Assembly (NCBI GenBank): GCA_024275955.1
Contig: JAJRYD010000016.1
Location: forward strand, 1-43,940
Source: Nitrospirota bacterium
GTDB lineage: Bacteria > Nitrospinota_A > UBA7883 > JACRGQ01
Direction: 5' to 3'
Length of the DNA stretch: 43,940 nucleotides
Positions within the stretch are counted from its first letter, which is position 1. Each line of letters begins with the position of its first letter. The position numbers and the translations under genes were made by a program. Under the pieces are notes generated by a model. It saw nothing but the letters and a program-made list of their open reading frames with translations. It was not told the origin of the DNA and did not search any database. This document shows, piece by piece, positions 25,127 through 34,936 of the stretch.

Positions 25127-26320
25127 TTACTCAACTATCTCCGTTACGACGCCGGCACCGATAGTGTGGCCGCCTTCACGGATAGCGAACCTTAGCTCCT
25201 TTTCGCAAGCGATAGGAACATGAAGCTCAACATCCATACTAATATTATCGCCAGGCATTACCATCTCGACACCTTCGGGCAGTATCACGGAGCCGGTAAC
25301 GTCGGTCGTTCTAAAATAAAACTGTGGGCGGTAGCCTTTAAAGAAAGGAGTATGACGGCCCCCCTCGTCCTTCGTAAGGATGTAAGCCTCCGCCTTGAAC
25401 TTTTTGTGAGCCTTAATGCTCCCCGGAAAAGCCATAACCTGCCCCCGCTCTATCTCTTCGCGTTTGGTGCCGCGAAGCAAAAGACCTACGTTGTCGCCGG
25501 CCCTGCCTTCGTCGAGAAGCTTTCTGAACATCTCGACGCCGGTTACGGTTGTCTTGTCGGTCTCGTCTTTCATGCCGACTATCTCGACATATTCGCCAAC
25601 CTTGATGATGCCGCGCTCAATACGGCCGGTAGCGACGGTGCCACGGCCGGAAATAGAAAACACATCCTCAACAGGCATAAGGAAAGGCTTGTCGATATCG
25701 CGCTTTGGCTCGGGGATGTAAGTGTCTATAGCTTCCATCAGATCCATGATGCATTTGTTCTTAGATTCATCATCAGGGTTGTTAAGCGCCTCCAAAGCAG
25801 AACCATGAACGATAGGAATATCGTCGCCCGGAAAATCGTACTTGCTTAAAAGCTCGCGTATCTCAAGCTCCACAAGCTCTACAAGCTCAGGGTCGTCGAC
25901 CATATCGGCCTTGTTCATAAAAACAACGATGTAAGGAACGCCGACCTGACGGGCAAGAAGGATATGCTCTCTCGTCTGGGGCATAGGGCCGTCAGCCGCG
26001 CTTACAACAAGAATCGCGCCGTCCATCTGCGCCGCGCCGGTTATCATGTTTTTAACGTAATCGGCATGACCGGGGCAATCGACATGGGCGTAATGCCTGT
26101 TTTCCGTATTGTACTCAACGTGAGAGGTAGCTATGGTAATGCCGCGCTCACGCTCTTCGGGAGCGTTGTCAATATTATCGAAAGGAACATAATCGGCCAA
26201 TCCCTTCTTCGACAACACTTCGGTTATAGCCGCGGTAAGAGTTGTCTTCCCGTGGTCAACATGACCGATAGTTCCCACGTTCACATGGGGCTTACTACGA
26301 TCGAACTTTTCTTTAGCCAT
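25127..26320 (-). CDS. tuf: elongation factor Tu
   Basis: 397 aa GTPase that delivers aminoacyl-tRNA to the ribosome. GHVDHGKTT (G1), DCPGHADYV (G3), NKADMVDD (G4) and GSALEAL (G5) are intact, followed by domains II and III. The catalytic His is in the PGH motif. It is the only tuf copy seen in the window. It lies 22 bases after fusA. Confidence 0.98.
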   Translation of the reverse strand: MAKEKFDRSKPHVNVGTIGHVDHGKTTLTAAITEVLSKKGLADYVPFDNIDNAPEERERGITIATSHVEYNTENRHYAHVDCPGHADYVKNMITGAAQMDGAILVVSAADGPMPQTREHILLARQVGVPYIVVFMNKADMVDDPELVELVELEIRELLSKYDFPGDDIPIVHGSALEALNNPDDESKNKCIMDLMEAIDTYIPEPKRDIDKPFLMPVEDVFSISGRGTVATGRIERGIIKVGEYVEIVGMKDETDKTTVTGVEMFRKLLDEGRAGDNVGLLLRGTKREEIERGQVMAFPGSIKAHKKFKAEAYILTKDEGGRHTPFFKGYRPQFYFRTTDVTGSVILPEGVEMVMPGDNISMDVELHVPIACEKELRFAIREGGHTIGAGVVTEIVE

Positions 26321-26342
26321 TACTTACAATCCCTCCAAACGC

Positions 26343-28454
26343 CTAGACGGCAACACTTTCCTTGTCGGTACCTGTATACTTTGTGATAATCTCTTCCGCG
26401 ATATTTTTCGGCACATCTTCATAATGTTTAAACTGCATCGTGTAATTGGCTCTGCCCTGAGTAAGCGACCTTACATCTGTCGCGTAGCCGAACATCGAAG
26501 CAAGTGGAACTTCCGCGCGAACCACTTTAGCTTTAGCTCTGTCGCTCATTTCCTGAATCTTCCCTCTGCGTGACGAAAGATCGCCGACTACATCGCCCAT
26601 ATACTGCTCGGGTGTTACAACCTCCACGTCCATTATCGGCTCAAGAATAACAGGCTTGGCCTTTTTAACGCCCTCTTTTATAGCCATTGAACCTGCTATT
26701 TTAAATGCCATTTCCGACGAATCGACATCGTGGAAAGAACCATCGTAAAGGGTTACTTTCAGGTCTATCACCGGATAGCCGGCGATAATACCGCTATCGA
26801 GCGCTTCTTGTATACCTCTATCTACAGGAGTTATAAACTCTCTGGGAACAGCGCCGCCGACAATTTTGTTTTCGAACTCGTAGCCTTCGCCGGCTTTCCT
26901 CGGCTCAATCTTTATCCAGACATGGCCGTACTGTCCACGTCCGCCGGACTGGCGCACGAACTTGCCTTCCTGATTGACAGTGTCGCGAATCGTCTCTCTG
27001 TAGGCAACCTGAGGCTGGGAGACATTCGCGTCAACCGAAAACTCGCGCCTCAGCCTATCTACGATAATGTCGAGATGCAATTCGCCCATACCAGAGATAA
27101 TGGTCTGACCTGTTTCTTGGTCTACCTTTACCTTAAAGGTAGGGTCTTCCTGCGCAAGCTTGCCAAGACCGCTACTTAGTTTTTCGTGTTCCGCCTTTGT
27201 TTTAGGCTCGACAGCTATAGATATTACAGGCTCTGGAAATACCATCCGCTCGAGAATGACCTTGCTGTTTTCCGCGCAAAGGGTATCGCCTGTAAGCGAG
27301 CTTTTAAGGCCGACTATCGCCGCTATATCTCCAGCTCGGATTTCCTTTATCTCTTCTCTTTTATTAGCATGCATCTGCAAAATGCGCCCTACCCGCTCTT
27401 TCTTGCCGCGGGTAGTGTTTATTATGTGAGAACCGGACTGAAGAACGCCGGAGTAAACTCTTGCAAACGTAAGATGTCCGACAAACGGGTCGGTTGCTAT
27501 TTTGAACGCCAATGCCGCGAAAGGCTCGTCATCGGAAGATTTGCGCTCTATTACTTTTTCTTCGTCTTCCGCGTCGACACCCTTAATAGCCGGAACATCT
27601 ATAGGTGCCGGAAGGTAGTCTACAACCGCGTCGAGAAGCGCCTGCACACCTTTATTTTTAAACGCCGAGCCGCATAGCACAGGAATAAACGCAATCTCGA
27701 GAACAGCTTTTCTTATAGCCTTTTTAAGCTCATCTTCGCTGAATCCGGTCTCGCCTTCTAGGTATCTTTCCATTATAGAGTCGTCCACTTCGGAAACCGC
27801 CTCAAGGAGCTTGTCTCTGCATTCGTCGGCCTGATCTTTATATTCGGCAGGAATATCTTCCAGTTTAAACGTCGAACCAAGCTTATCGTCGTCGGCATAG
27901 ACAACAGCCTGCATTTTTACCAAATCAATGATGCCCGAAAAGTTCTCCTCCGCGCCGATAGGTATCTGAAGCGGAACGGCGTTATGGCCAAGCCTTTCCT
28001 TTATTTCGCCTATCACATTAAGAAAGTCGGCTCCGGTGCGGTCCATCTTGTTTACAAAAGCTATCCGCGGGACATGATATTTGTCGGCCTGCCTCCATAC
28101 AGTCTCCGACTGCGGCTCTACGCCGCCGACCGCGCAAAAAACACCGACAGTGCCGTCAAGCACTCTCAAGGAACGCTCGACCTCTACCGTAAAATCTACA
28201 TGCCCCGGGGTATCGATAATATTTATATGATGGTCTCTCCAAAAGCATGTGGTCGCGGCGGAGGTAATGGTGATGCCCCTCTCCTGCTCCTGTTCCATCC
28301 AGTCCATCGTGGCGGCTCCGTCGTGTACTTCGCCTATTTTATGGGTAACGCCTGTGTAGAAGAGTATTCTTTCAGTCGTTGTTGTTTTGCCTGCGTCTAT
28401 ATGGGCAACGATGCCTATATTGCGCATCTTTTCAAGCTGAGTTTTTCTGGCCAT
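26343..28454 (-). CDS. fusA: elongation factor G
   Basis: 703 aa translocation GTPase. [15 protein letters not shown] (G1), DTPGHVDFT (G3) and [10 protein letters not shown] (G4) are present. The domain IV region with [10 protein letters not shown] and the C-terminal [14 protein letters not shown] are typical of canonical EF-G (type I) rather than the EF-G2 paralogue. It lies between rpsG and tuf, the standard str operon order. Confidence 0.98.
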   Translation of the reverse strand: MARKTQLEKMRNIGIVAHIDAGKTTTTERILFYTGVTHKIGEVHDGAATMDWMEQEQERGITITSAATTCFWRDHHINIIDTPGHVDFTVEVERSLRVLDGTVGVFCAVGGVEPQSETVWRQADKYHVPRIAFVNKMDRTGADFLNVIGEIKERLGHNAVPLQIPIGAEENFSGIIDLVKMQAVVYADDDKLGSTFKLEDIPAEYKDQADECRDKLLEAVSEVDDSIMERYLEGETGFSEDELKKAIRKAVLEIAFIPVLCGSAFKNKGVQALLDAVVDYLPAPIDVPAIKGVDAEDEEKVIERKSSDDEPFAALAFKIATDPFVGHLTFARVYSGVLQSGSHIINTTRGKKERVGRILQMHANKREEIKEIRAGDIAAIVGLKSSLTGDTLCAENSKVILERMVFPEPVISIAVEPKTKAEHEKLSSGLGKLAQEDPTFKVKVDQETGQTIISGMGELHLDIIVDRLRREFSVDANVSQPQVAYRETIRDTVNQEGKFVRQSGGRGQYGHVWIKIEPRKAGEGYEFENKIVGGAVPREFITPVDRGIQEALDSGIIAGYPVIDLKVTLYDGSFHDVDSSEMAFKIAGSMAIKEGVKKAKPVILEPIMDVEVVTPEQYMGDVVGDLSSRRGKIQEMSDRAKAKVVRAEVPLASMFGYATDVRSLTQGRANYTMQFKHYEDVPKNIAEEIITKYTGTDKESVAV

Positions 28455-28466
28455 TATCTCTTTTTC

Positions 28467-28937
28467 CTACCAGCGGTAATGAGAGAAGGCTTTGTTTGCC
28501 TCGGCCATTTTGTGCGTGTCGTCTTTTTTCTTTACCGCGGTACCCTGTTTATTGGCGGCATCCATTATCTCTCCGGCAAGTTTGAGCCTAAAATCTTTCT
28601 CGCCTCTTGCCCTAGATCCGCTTACTACCCATCTTATCGCAAGTGTTGTCTGCCTGTTGGGCCTCACTTCTATAGGTACCTGATATGTGGCACCGCCGAC
28701 ACGGCGGGACTTTACCTCAAGCATCGGCTTGACGTTGCTTATCGCTTTTTTGAGAACCGGAAGCGGATCTGTGTCCATCTTTTCCTTTACCTGATCCAAA
28801 GCGCCGTAAAGCACTCTTTCGGCAAGGCTCTTTTTTCCGTCAACCATTATCATATTAACGATCCTAGTTACCAGCGTGTCGCCGTAAACAGGATCGGGCA
28901 TAATCGGCCTTTTTACAGATTTTCTTCTTCTCGACAT
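28467..28937 (-). CDS. rpsG: 30S ribosomal protein S7
   Basis: 156 aa. [40 protein letters not shown] and the C-terminal [12 protein letters not shown] are diagnostic. S7 nucleates 30S head assembly at the 3' domain of 16S rRNA. It is 14 bases after rpsL and 12 before fusA. Confidence 0.97.
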   Translation of the reverse strand: MSRRRKSVKRPIMPDPVYGDTLVTRIVNMIMVDGKKSLAERVLYGALDQVKEKMDTDPLPVLKKAISNVKPMLEVKSRRVGGATYQVPIEVRPNRQTTLAIRWVVSGSRARGEKDFRLKLAGEIMDAANKQGTAVKKKDDTHKMAEANKAFSHYRW

Positions 28938-28951
28938 AACTTAAATAAACC

Positions 28952-29329
28952 TTATTTCTTCTTGGGGCGTTTGGTTCCGTATTTCGAGCGTCTTTGGTTC
29001 CGGCCGTCAACCCCTTGCGTATCGAGGGTTCCACGAACCGTATGATAACGAACACCTGGTAAATCTTTAACGCGGCCTCCGCGTATAAGAACTATGGCGT
29101 GCTCCTGAAGGTTATGGCCAACCCCCGGAATATAGGAAGTAACTTCAAATCCGCTTGTAAGCCGAACACGGGCGACTTTCCTCATTGCCGAGTTCGGCTT
29201 TTTGGGCGTAACGGTGTAAACACGGGTGCAAACACCTCTTCTTTGAGGGCAACTGACAAGTGCTGGACTGCTTGTCTTGCTCTTAATCTTTTTTCGTCCA
29301 AAACGGACGAGCTGATTAACCGTAGGCAC
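28952..29329 (-). CDS. rpsL: 30S ribosomal protein S12
   Basis: 125 aa. [29 protein letters not shown] and [16 protein letters not shown] identify S12. The two lysine sites where streptomycin resistance usually arises are the ordinary residues. I chose GTG at 29329 because AGGAGGA lies 5 bases upstream and the protein then begins with the usual M-P-T. A TTG one codon upstream is too close to that site. It is the first gene of the str-S10 operon. No rpoB/rpoC lies upstream; batD diverges from here instead. Confidence 0.95.
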   Translation of the reverse strand: MPTVNQLVRFGRKKIKSKTSSPALVSCPQRRGVCTRVYTVTPKKPNSAMRKVARVRLTSGFEVTSYIPGVGHNLQEHAIVLIRGGRVKDLPGVRYHTVRGTLDTQGVDGRNQRRSKYGTKRPKKK

Positions 29330-29399
29330 CAAAATCCTCCTAAAAACCGATATATACCGCTAAATACGGTACGGTGGCAATCTCAAAAGTAAAGGAGTG

Positions 29400-29428
29400 A
29401 TACTACTGATATAACCGTTACCTGTCAA
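29400..29428 (-). promoter_or_regulatory. sigma-70 promoter of the str-S10 operon
   Basis: On the minus strand, a perfect -35 TTGACA (29423-29428), a 17-base spacer and a -10 TAGTAT (29400-29405) lie about 70 bases before rpsL. Position, spacing and strength all fit the main promoter for the ten-gene ribosomal operon. Confidence 0.75.
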
Positions 29429-29504
29429 TTATTTTTTTGCTTTTTGAATGTAATAGGCAAATATCCGCCTTGCAAAATCTCTCCCGCCGTATTAATTAAG
29501 TATC

Positions 29505-31334
29505 ATGCAAGAGTTAAAACCGACTAGAGGGATGCTACAGATTACGGCTATCCTTTTAACCGCCTTTATATTGGGTACACCTGCATCGGCTTCCGGCGCT
29601 CCATTAGAGCTGTCGCTTAGCGCGGATAAAAGCGAAGTAGGCCTAGACGACTACCTAACCGTACAGCTAACCGTTTCCGGCGAATCACTCTCATCTTCCC
29701 CAGATGTTGCGGTAGAGGGGCTGGAGGAGTTCGAGATAAGAGGCAAAAGCAGTAGCACCCAAGTTTCTATCGTAAATATGGATTTTAAAAAGACAAATAC
29801 CACAACATACTCCCTCGTTCCCAAAAGCTCCGGCAAAACGGTAACTTTAAAAGCGTCAGCAACCTCTGGTGGAAAGATATTCTTCTCCAATGCTATAAAG
29901 GTGAAGCTTGTAAAATCGTCTGCCAAAAGCCGGTCTCCATCCCGCCAACAGGCAAGGAGGGGCGGCAGTCTCTTTGGCGGAATGTTTGACCACGACATCT
30001 TCCAAGGCCAGAGAGATTTTAGAAAAGACGACTTTATGCTTTTGGCAGATGTAAGCGCCACACAGGTTTATGTCGGGCAGGAGATAGGTTATACAATCGC
30101 CTTTTATCAGCGGTACCAGATACGGGACGGCGCAAACTTCAACTTCCCCGAAAGCAAAGGGTTCTGGAAAGAAGAGCTACCCGAAGATGCGAGAATAAAA
30201 ACAAAGGATGTAACAGTTTCCGACAAGCTTTACAGAATCTCGGAGATGTCACGTCTTCTATATCCGCTTACAGACGGAAAGTTCATGCTTGGAAAAGGTG
30301 ATGTCAGTTTTCAGGTAAACGCCTTTTCATCCGCCATGAGGCTGAAATCCAACGATATTGAGATAGAGGTGCTTGCGTTACCGGAAAAAGGGAAACCGGA
30401 AAACTTTTCGGGACTGGTGGGAGATTACTCCATCAAAGCCGAAATAAGCGACAGCGCTTCTAAAGCAGGAAAACCGATAACGCTAAAAATTATCGTAGCA
30501 GGTAACGGCAACATCCACGCGATTCCAAAACCGGACGAACCTGCCTTAAAACTTTTCGAAAAGTACGAGCCGGAAACCGCCGACAACTTCAGCAGAACCG
30601 CCGGCGGAAGCGTCGGAGCTAGAACCTTTAAATACATACTCGTACCAAAGAAAAAAGGGGATATCGAAATAGGAAGTTTTACTATTAACTTCTTTAACCC
30701 TGAGACAGGCCAATATTTAACAATCAAAACGAAGCCGATAATTATTAATACATACGGCGAGGCTGGCGAACATCGCTCCTATGGCAAAGCTACATCGGAA
30801 GGTAAACCACAAAAAAGAGTAGCCAAAAGCCTACGCCCGATAAAAACGGCAACCGGAAAACTAAAAGAGACCAGAGAGCCATACTACGAAAGAGGAATCT
30901 TCTGGGGATATATACTGCTTCTCGCATCGCTTCTTTTTGGAGCTTCTGCCTATATCCGCAAAAAAGAAGCAAAAAAACTTGCCGAAATGAACGGAGATAG
31001 CCTCACTCCTATCGACAAAGCAAAAAAGCGTCTTGCCGAAGCGAAAAGGCTTTTAATGAAAGGTGACGCCGACAGGTTTTATATGGAGCTCGACAAAGCT
31101 GTAAGACCGTATGCCGCCTTTAAACTAGGTATCGGCTCTGAGGGAAGAACCAGCCTTGAGGAGCTAAAATCGGAAATAAACGCCAACGGCGGCAAGTCGT
31201 TTACTTTCGTTTTGGAAATAATTGAAAAATGCGAAACGATACGGTTCGGGCCTGTGATGGCATCTAAAAAAGAGATGGAAGATGCTCTGGAAAAAGCAAA
31301 AAAGGCGTTAAGCGAAATGGAGAACGAATCTTGA
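29505..31334 (+). CDS. batD: BatD family protein (oxygen tolerance)
   Basis: 609 aa. A signal peptide (residues ~1-30, ending near ASASGAP) precedes periplasmic Ig-like beta domains: SLSADKSEVGLDDYLTVQL, later YVGQEIGYTIAFY and FKYILVPKKKGDIEIG. A membrane helix (~468-488) and a cytoplasmic helical C-terminus follow. This is the BatD/DUF11-like architecture. Bat proteins are tied to aerotolerance or envelope stress, usually with MoxR ATPase and BatA/BatB VWA proteins. Those partners are absent here. It overlaps batE by 4 bp. Confidence 0.85.
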   Translation: MQELKPTRGMLQITAILLTAFILGTPASASGAPLELSLSADKSEVGLDDYLTVQLTVSGESLSSSPDVAVEGLEEFEIRGKSSSTQVSIVNMDFKKTNTTTYSLVPKSSGKTVTLKASATSGGKIFFSNAIKVKLVKSSAKSRSPSRQQARRGGSLFGGMFDHDIFQGQRDFRKDDFMLLADVSATQVYVGQEIGYTIAFYQRYQIRDGANFNFPESKGFWKEELPEDARIKTKDVTVSDKLYRISEMSRLLYPLTDGKFMLGKGDVSFQVNAFSSAMRLKSNDIEIEVLALPEKGKPENFSGLVGDYSIKAEISDSASKAGKPITLKIIVAGNGNIHAIPKPDEPALKLFEKYEPETADNFSRTAGGSVGARTFKYILVPKKKGDIEIGSFTINFFNPETGQYLTIKTKPIIINTYGEAGEHRSYGKATSEGKPQKRVAKSLRPIKTATGKLKETREPYYERGIFWGYILLLASLLFGASAYIRKKEAKKLAEMNGDSLTPIDKAKKRLAEAKRLLMKGDADRFYMELDKAVRPYAAFKLGIGSEGRTSLEELKSEINANGGKSFTFVLEIIEKCETIRFGPVMASKKEMEDALEKAKKALSEMENES

Positions 31335-32101
31335 GAAAAATCGCAGTAGTCACAGCCCTACTTTTCGCAACACTGGCCGCGCCGGCTTCTTTTGCCCAAA
31401 GCTTTGCCGAAAAATATTTTAAAAACGGCAACAAGGCATACCTTGCCGGCGATTACAATACCGCGATAAAACTTTATAGGCTTGCCGAAGTAGAAAACGA
31501 GCACCTCTACTACAACTTGGCAAACGCCTATTTCAATAACGGAAAAATTGGAAAAGCTATTCTCTACTACAACCGCGCGCTAAAAATTTTACCAAGAGAC
31601 GAAGATATACGGTTTAATCTTAAAAAAGCGAGAGAGGCAAGAAAGGAAAAACTTGAACCGGAGAAAACCGGAATCATTTTCTCAACTATCTCGGCACCAT
31701 ACAGGCTTCTATCTATGAACGAACAGGCTGTCGTCAACGCCGTTCTTTTTTCCTTTTTTATTCTGCTTATCTTTATACGGATAAACCTAAAATATTTTAG
31801 CCGTAGCAAAAAAACCGCAAATATTATAAGAGCTGTATCAATACTGCTTGGTTCTCTTTTCATAATCCAGTCGACAACATCAATGGCAAAGTTTTACAAC
31901 GAAGAGATTAAAGCCGCCGCCGTGATAACAAAAGAGAGCGTTACAGTACGTTCCGGCCCATCTGCCGGCTCGAAAAAAGTTTTTTTGATACATGATGGTG
32001 CCGAGGTAACAGTTGGGGCAAATAAAAACGGATTCTCGGAAATAGCCCTCCCAACAGGCTGGGCAGGCTGGGTTCCTTCCGTCTCCATAGAGATAATTTA
32101 G
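31331..32101 (+). CDS. batE: BatE-like TPR and SH3 protein
   Basis: 256 aa. A signal peptide (to about residue 22, SFAQ) is followed by TPR repeats at ~30-105 (YLAGDYNTAIKLYRLA, LYYNLANAYFNNGKIGKA), two membrane helices (~133-152 and ~165-184), and a bacterial SH3 domain at ~195-256. This is the BatE arrangement with an added SH3 module. The start is TTG, within a TTGA overlap with the batD stop, so translation is coupled. It probably forms a membrane complex with BatD. Confidence 0.82.
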   Translation: MRKIAVVTALLFATLAAPASFAQSFAEKYFKNGNKAYLAGDYNTAIKLYRLAEVENEHLYYNLANAYFNNGKIGKAILYYNRALKILPRDEDIRFNLKKAREARKEKLEPEKTGIIFSTISAPYRLLSMNEQAVVNAVLFSFFILLIFIRINLKYFSRSKKTANIIRAVSILLGSLFIIQSTTSMAKFYNEEIKAAAVITKESVTVRSGPSAGSKKVFLIHDGAEVTVGANKNGFSEIALPTGWAGWVPSVSIEII

Positions 32102-32168
32102 CAAGCCGCATCATCTTCTTTTTTTGTAACTTTTTATTTCAGCCAAAATAAAATACTATTTTGTATCG

Positions 32169-32188
32169 GACACCTATGGTAAGGTGTC
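32169..32188. promoter_or_regulatory. hairpin before HDOD gene
   Basis: GACACCT/AGGTGTC 7 bp stem with a 6-base loop, then GTTACAAATTTTTC. It may be a weak terminator for batDE or a 5'-leader hairpin of the signalling operon. The T-run is too distant for a confident terminator. Confidence 0.35.
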
Positions 32189-32216
32189 GTTACAAATTTT
32201 TCAGGATTTTACATTT

Positions 32217-33086
32217 ATGGCTAGCGTCAAAGAAGATAGAGAACATCGCAGAATGGCGATTCAGGAGATAGAGGAGATTCCTACCATCTCTGCGATATTC
32301 AAAAAGCTTATAGACCTTCTGGAATCGGAAGATTGTTCGGCAAAGGAGCTTTCCGACCTTATATCGCAAGATCAATCAATAACATCACTTATTTTAAAGC
32401 TTGTAAATTCAGCATTTTACGGTCATATGAGGGAAATAACCTCACTGCACCAAGCTATTGTCATTCTGGGGCTTAACACGGTAAAAAGCATCGCTCTTGG
32501 GGCATCGCTTTTCAAGAGCGATTCAAAGAGGAAAGATAAATATACGCTCGACAAAAACCAGCTGTGGTTCCATTCGCTTGGCACTGCCACCACATGTAAA
32601 ATTATCGCCAAAAAGATAGGCTACAAAGATATCGAAGAGGCGTTTGCGGCGGGACTCCTGCACGATGTAGGAATGGTGGTATTTGATGCCTTTTTCCGCG
32701 AAGAGTTTAAAGAGGTGCTACTTATGGCGAGCGAGAAAAACCTTCACATTCTCAAAGCCGAGAAAGATATATTAAATATCTCCCACGACGAGGCTGGCCA
32801 AATTCTTTTGACCAAGTGGAAACTGCCGTTGGCTATAGCCAGTGCCATCGGCGGCCACCACGACATCAAAAAAGTGGAGAAAAAATACCAAAAGCTGACC
32901 TGCATAGTCCACCTTTCCAACATTATCGTAAAAAAACTCAAAATTGGCTCAAGCGGGGATAAAAGAATCCCCCAGCTCAACAGAAATTCCGCGAAGGTGA
33001 TAGGCCTTTCTCCAAAAGATGTAGAACAGGTAATGAGAGAGACCGCCGAGAACAAAGAAAAAATAGAGGCGTTTGAACTGATATGA
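32217..33086 (+). CDS. HDOD domain signalling protein
   Basis: 289 aa. A single HDOD domain covers most of the protein: EEIPTISAIFKKLIDLLES, then LVNSAFYG, ITSLHQAIVILGLNTVKSIA, AGLLHDVGMVVFD and IGGHHD. HDOD proteins are HD-GYP relatives that usually lack phosphodiesterase activity and act as protein-protein switches. An HD pair is retained in LLHDVG. I prefer the ATG at 32217, which has AGGA 10 bases upstream. A GTG at 32184 inside a hairpin is an alternative. It overlaps the kinase gene by 4 bp (ATGA), so it likely tunes that kinase. Confidence 0.85.
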   Translation: MASVKEDREHRRMAIQEIEEIPTISAIFKKLIDLLESEDCSAKELSDLISQDQSITSLILKLVNSAFYGHMREITSLHQAIVILGLNTVKSIALGASLFKSDSKRKDKYTLDKNQLWFHSLGTATTCKIIAKKIGYKDIEEAFAAGLLHDVGMVVFDAFFREEFKEVLLMASEKNLHILKAEKDILNISHDEAGQILLTKWKLPLAIASAIGGHHDIKKVEKKYQKLTCIVHLSNIIVKKLKIGSSGDKRIPQLNRNSAKVIGLSPKDVEQVMRETAENKEKIEAFELI

Positions 33087-34936
33087 GCAGAACAGCACCT
33101 TCAAAAAAAGAACTCGCTTTAAAAAAACAGCTAAACTCCACAAAAAAAGAAAAAAAGATTTTCGCAAAAGCTCTCTCCGAAGCAAACCATCGGTTCTCTC
33201 AACGGGTAAAAGAGCTGTCAATTCTAAGGCGGGTGGACGATTCTATCAGCTCGTCTCTCGACAAAAAAACCGTCTGCACAAATATCGTAGGAATACTTAT
33301 TTCAGAACTTACAGCCGAAAACTGCTCCGTAATGCTTCTTGCGCAAGACGGCAAGACGCTTTTGCTTAAGGCGGCAAGAGGACAAAAAGACAAAAAAACC
33401 CGCTACTACGACGATAGAGAAGCGAAAAAGCTAAAAACGATATCTGTCGGCAAAGGGATTGCCGGCAGAGTTGCCAAAACCGGAAAATCGATTCTTATTA
33501 AAGATATAAAAGAGAGTAAAAGGTTCATAAACCTAGAGGGAGGTCTCAAAGAAATTACATCACTTCTATGTATGCCGATAACAGGGGAAAACGGCACCAT
33601 AGGTGTACTAAACCTTAGTCACCCATATATCGGGAAGTTTTCAAAAGAAAACGAACGGTTTCTAAAGCTGATTCTCAGCCAAGCGGCTCTGGCGCTTGAA
33701 AATATCCGCCTCTTTGAGGAAACAAAAAAATTCAACACAAAACTTGAGAGCCTAGTTGCCGAGAGAACGGCAGAGCTTCGCGATTCGGAGCAAAAGTACA
33801 AAGGGTTTATGAAATACGGCTCCGATGCCGTAATCATCGCTTCGGCCAAAGACGGCCTAATTATAGAATGCAACGACAAGCTACACGAGCTTACCGGAAT
33901 AAAACCGGCGATATGGGAAGGCAGGCATCTAAAAGAACTTTTTTCAAAGAGCAGGCCTAAAAAGATACTCGCGCGCGTCAAAGATAAAAAGATAGATAAG
34001 AAAATCTACAGCGAGAACTCTTTTATAAAGAAAAGAAACCGGAAAACCAGCACCCCTGTCAACGTTACCTGCTCGAGCATAAACCTAGTGAGGGGTTCCG
34101 TCCTATACCTGACGATACGCGATATCACCGAGCAGGTATTATTGGAAAAAAAGCGGAGCAACTATTCCAAAAAACTTGAACACGATATAAGTGAAAGAAC
34201 CAAGGAATTAAAGCAGACTCAAAGCGAGCTTATTCAGGCGGCCAAGATGTCGTCTCTGGGCGAACTCGCTTCGGGAGTGGCGCACGAGATCAACAATCCT
34301 ATAGCTATAATCAAGGGATACGCGGAACACCTGCAGTACAGCATTAAGGATGGAGAGCCTATAAAAAAAGAGACGCTGAGAAAAACGCTTCGCCTTATAA
34401 CCGAATCGGCCGAAAGATGCTCAAATATTACCGACGGAATACTGAATTTTTCCCGTCCAAGGCAAAACCGTATCTCCACCTGCAGGATAAAAGAGGTATC
34501 CCTTATATGCCTGCAGATGGTCAGGCCCCATATGGGCAATCTTAACCATAAAATTTCCGTTACCGGCAACGGGCAGGACTCTGTAATCGAAACAGATCAA
34601 AGCCATCTGGAGCAGGTAATAATAAACCTTCTCAATAACTCAATAGATGCCTGCAAAGAGGGAGGAAAAATAGTTCTAAACATTGAGAAAAAGAAAGATC
34701 TTTTGAAGCTGAATATTATCGACAACGGCGAGGGCATCCCTACCGAGTACATAAATAAGATATACGACCCGTTTTTCACGACCAAAGAACCGGGCAAGGG
34801 AACGGGGCTGGGACTTGCCATATCCTACAGAATAGTCCAGCTCCTTGGGGGTCAAATATCTGTATCATCAAAACCGGGAAGAACTGTTTTTACAGTTTCA
34901 CTGCCGATTAAAAATCGAAAAAAAGAGGATATTTAA
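33083..34936 (+). CDS. GAF-PAS sensor histidine kinase
   Basis: 617 aa soluble kinase with no membrane helix. A coiled-coil N-terminus is followed by a GAF domain (~55-212), a coiled-coil linker, a PAS domain (~235-350), a second coiled coil and HisKA with phospho-acceptor His401 in [11 protein letters not shown]. The HATPase_c domain has NLLNNSIDA (N box), DNGEGIP (G1), [17 protein letters not shown] (F and G2). All catalytic boxes are intact, so it should phosphorylate. The partner is the adjacent regulator, with a 1-base overlap (TAATG). The GAF and PAS ligands are unknown. Confidence 0.92.
   Translation: MSRTAPSKKELALKKQLNSTKKEKKIFAKALSEANHRFSQRVKELSILRRVDDSISSSLDKKTVCTNIVGILISELTAENCSVMLLAQDGKTLLLKAARGQKDKKTRYYDDREAKKLKTISVGKGIAGRVAKTGKSILIKDIKESKRFINLEGGLKEITSLLCMPITGENGTIGVLNLSHPYIGKFSKENERFLKLILSQAALALENIRLFEETKKFNTKLESLVAERTAELRDSEQKYKGFMKYGSDAVIIASAKDGLIIECNDKLHELTGIKPAIWEGRHLKELFSKSRPKKILARVKDKKIDKKIYSENSFIKKRNRKTSTPVNVTCSSINLVRGSVLYLTIRDITEQVLLEKKRSNYSKKLEHDISERTKELKQTQSELIQAAKMSSLGELASGVAHEINNPIAIIKGYAEHLQYSIKDGEPIKKETLRKTLRLITESAERCSNITDGILNFSRPRQNRISTCRIKEVSLICLQMVRPHMGNLNHKISVTGNGQDSVIETDQSHLEQVIINLLNNSIDACKEGGKIVLNIEKKKDLLKLNIIDNGEGIPTEYINKIYDPFFTTKEPGKGTGLGLAISYRIVQLLGGQISVSSKPGRTVFTVSLPIKNRKKEDI

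Noticed and set aside
25220-25849. 209-codon plus-strand frame inside tuf
   Set aside because: Antisense shadow of EF-Tu.
27984-29045. 353-codon plus-strand open frame antisense to fusA, rpsG and rpsL
   Set aside because: It lies wholly opposite strongly conserved ribosomal genes and has no recognisable domain; it is a composition artefact.
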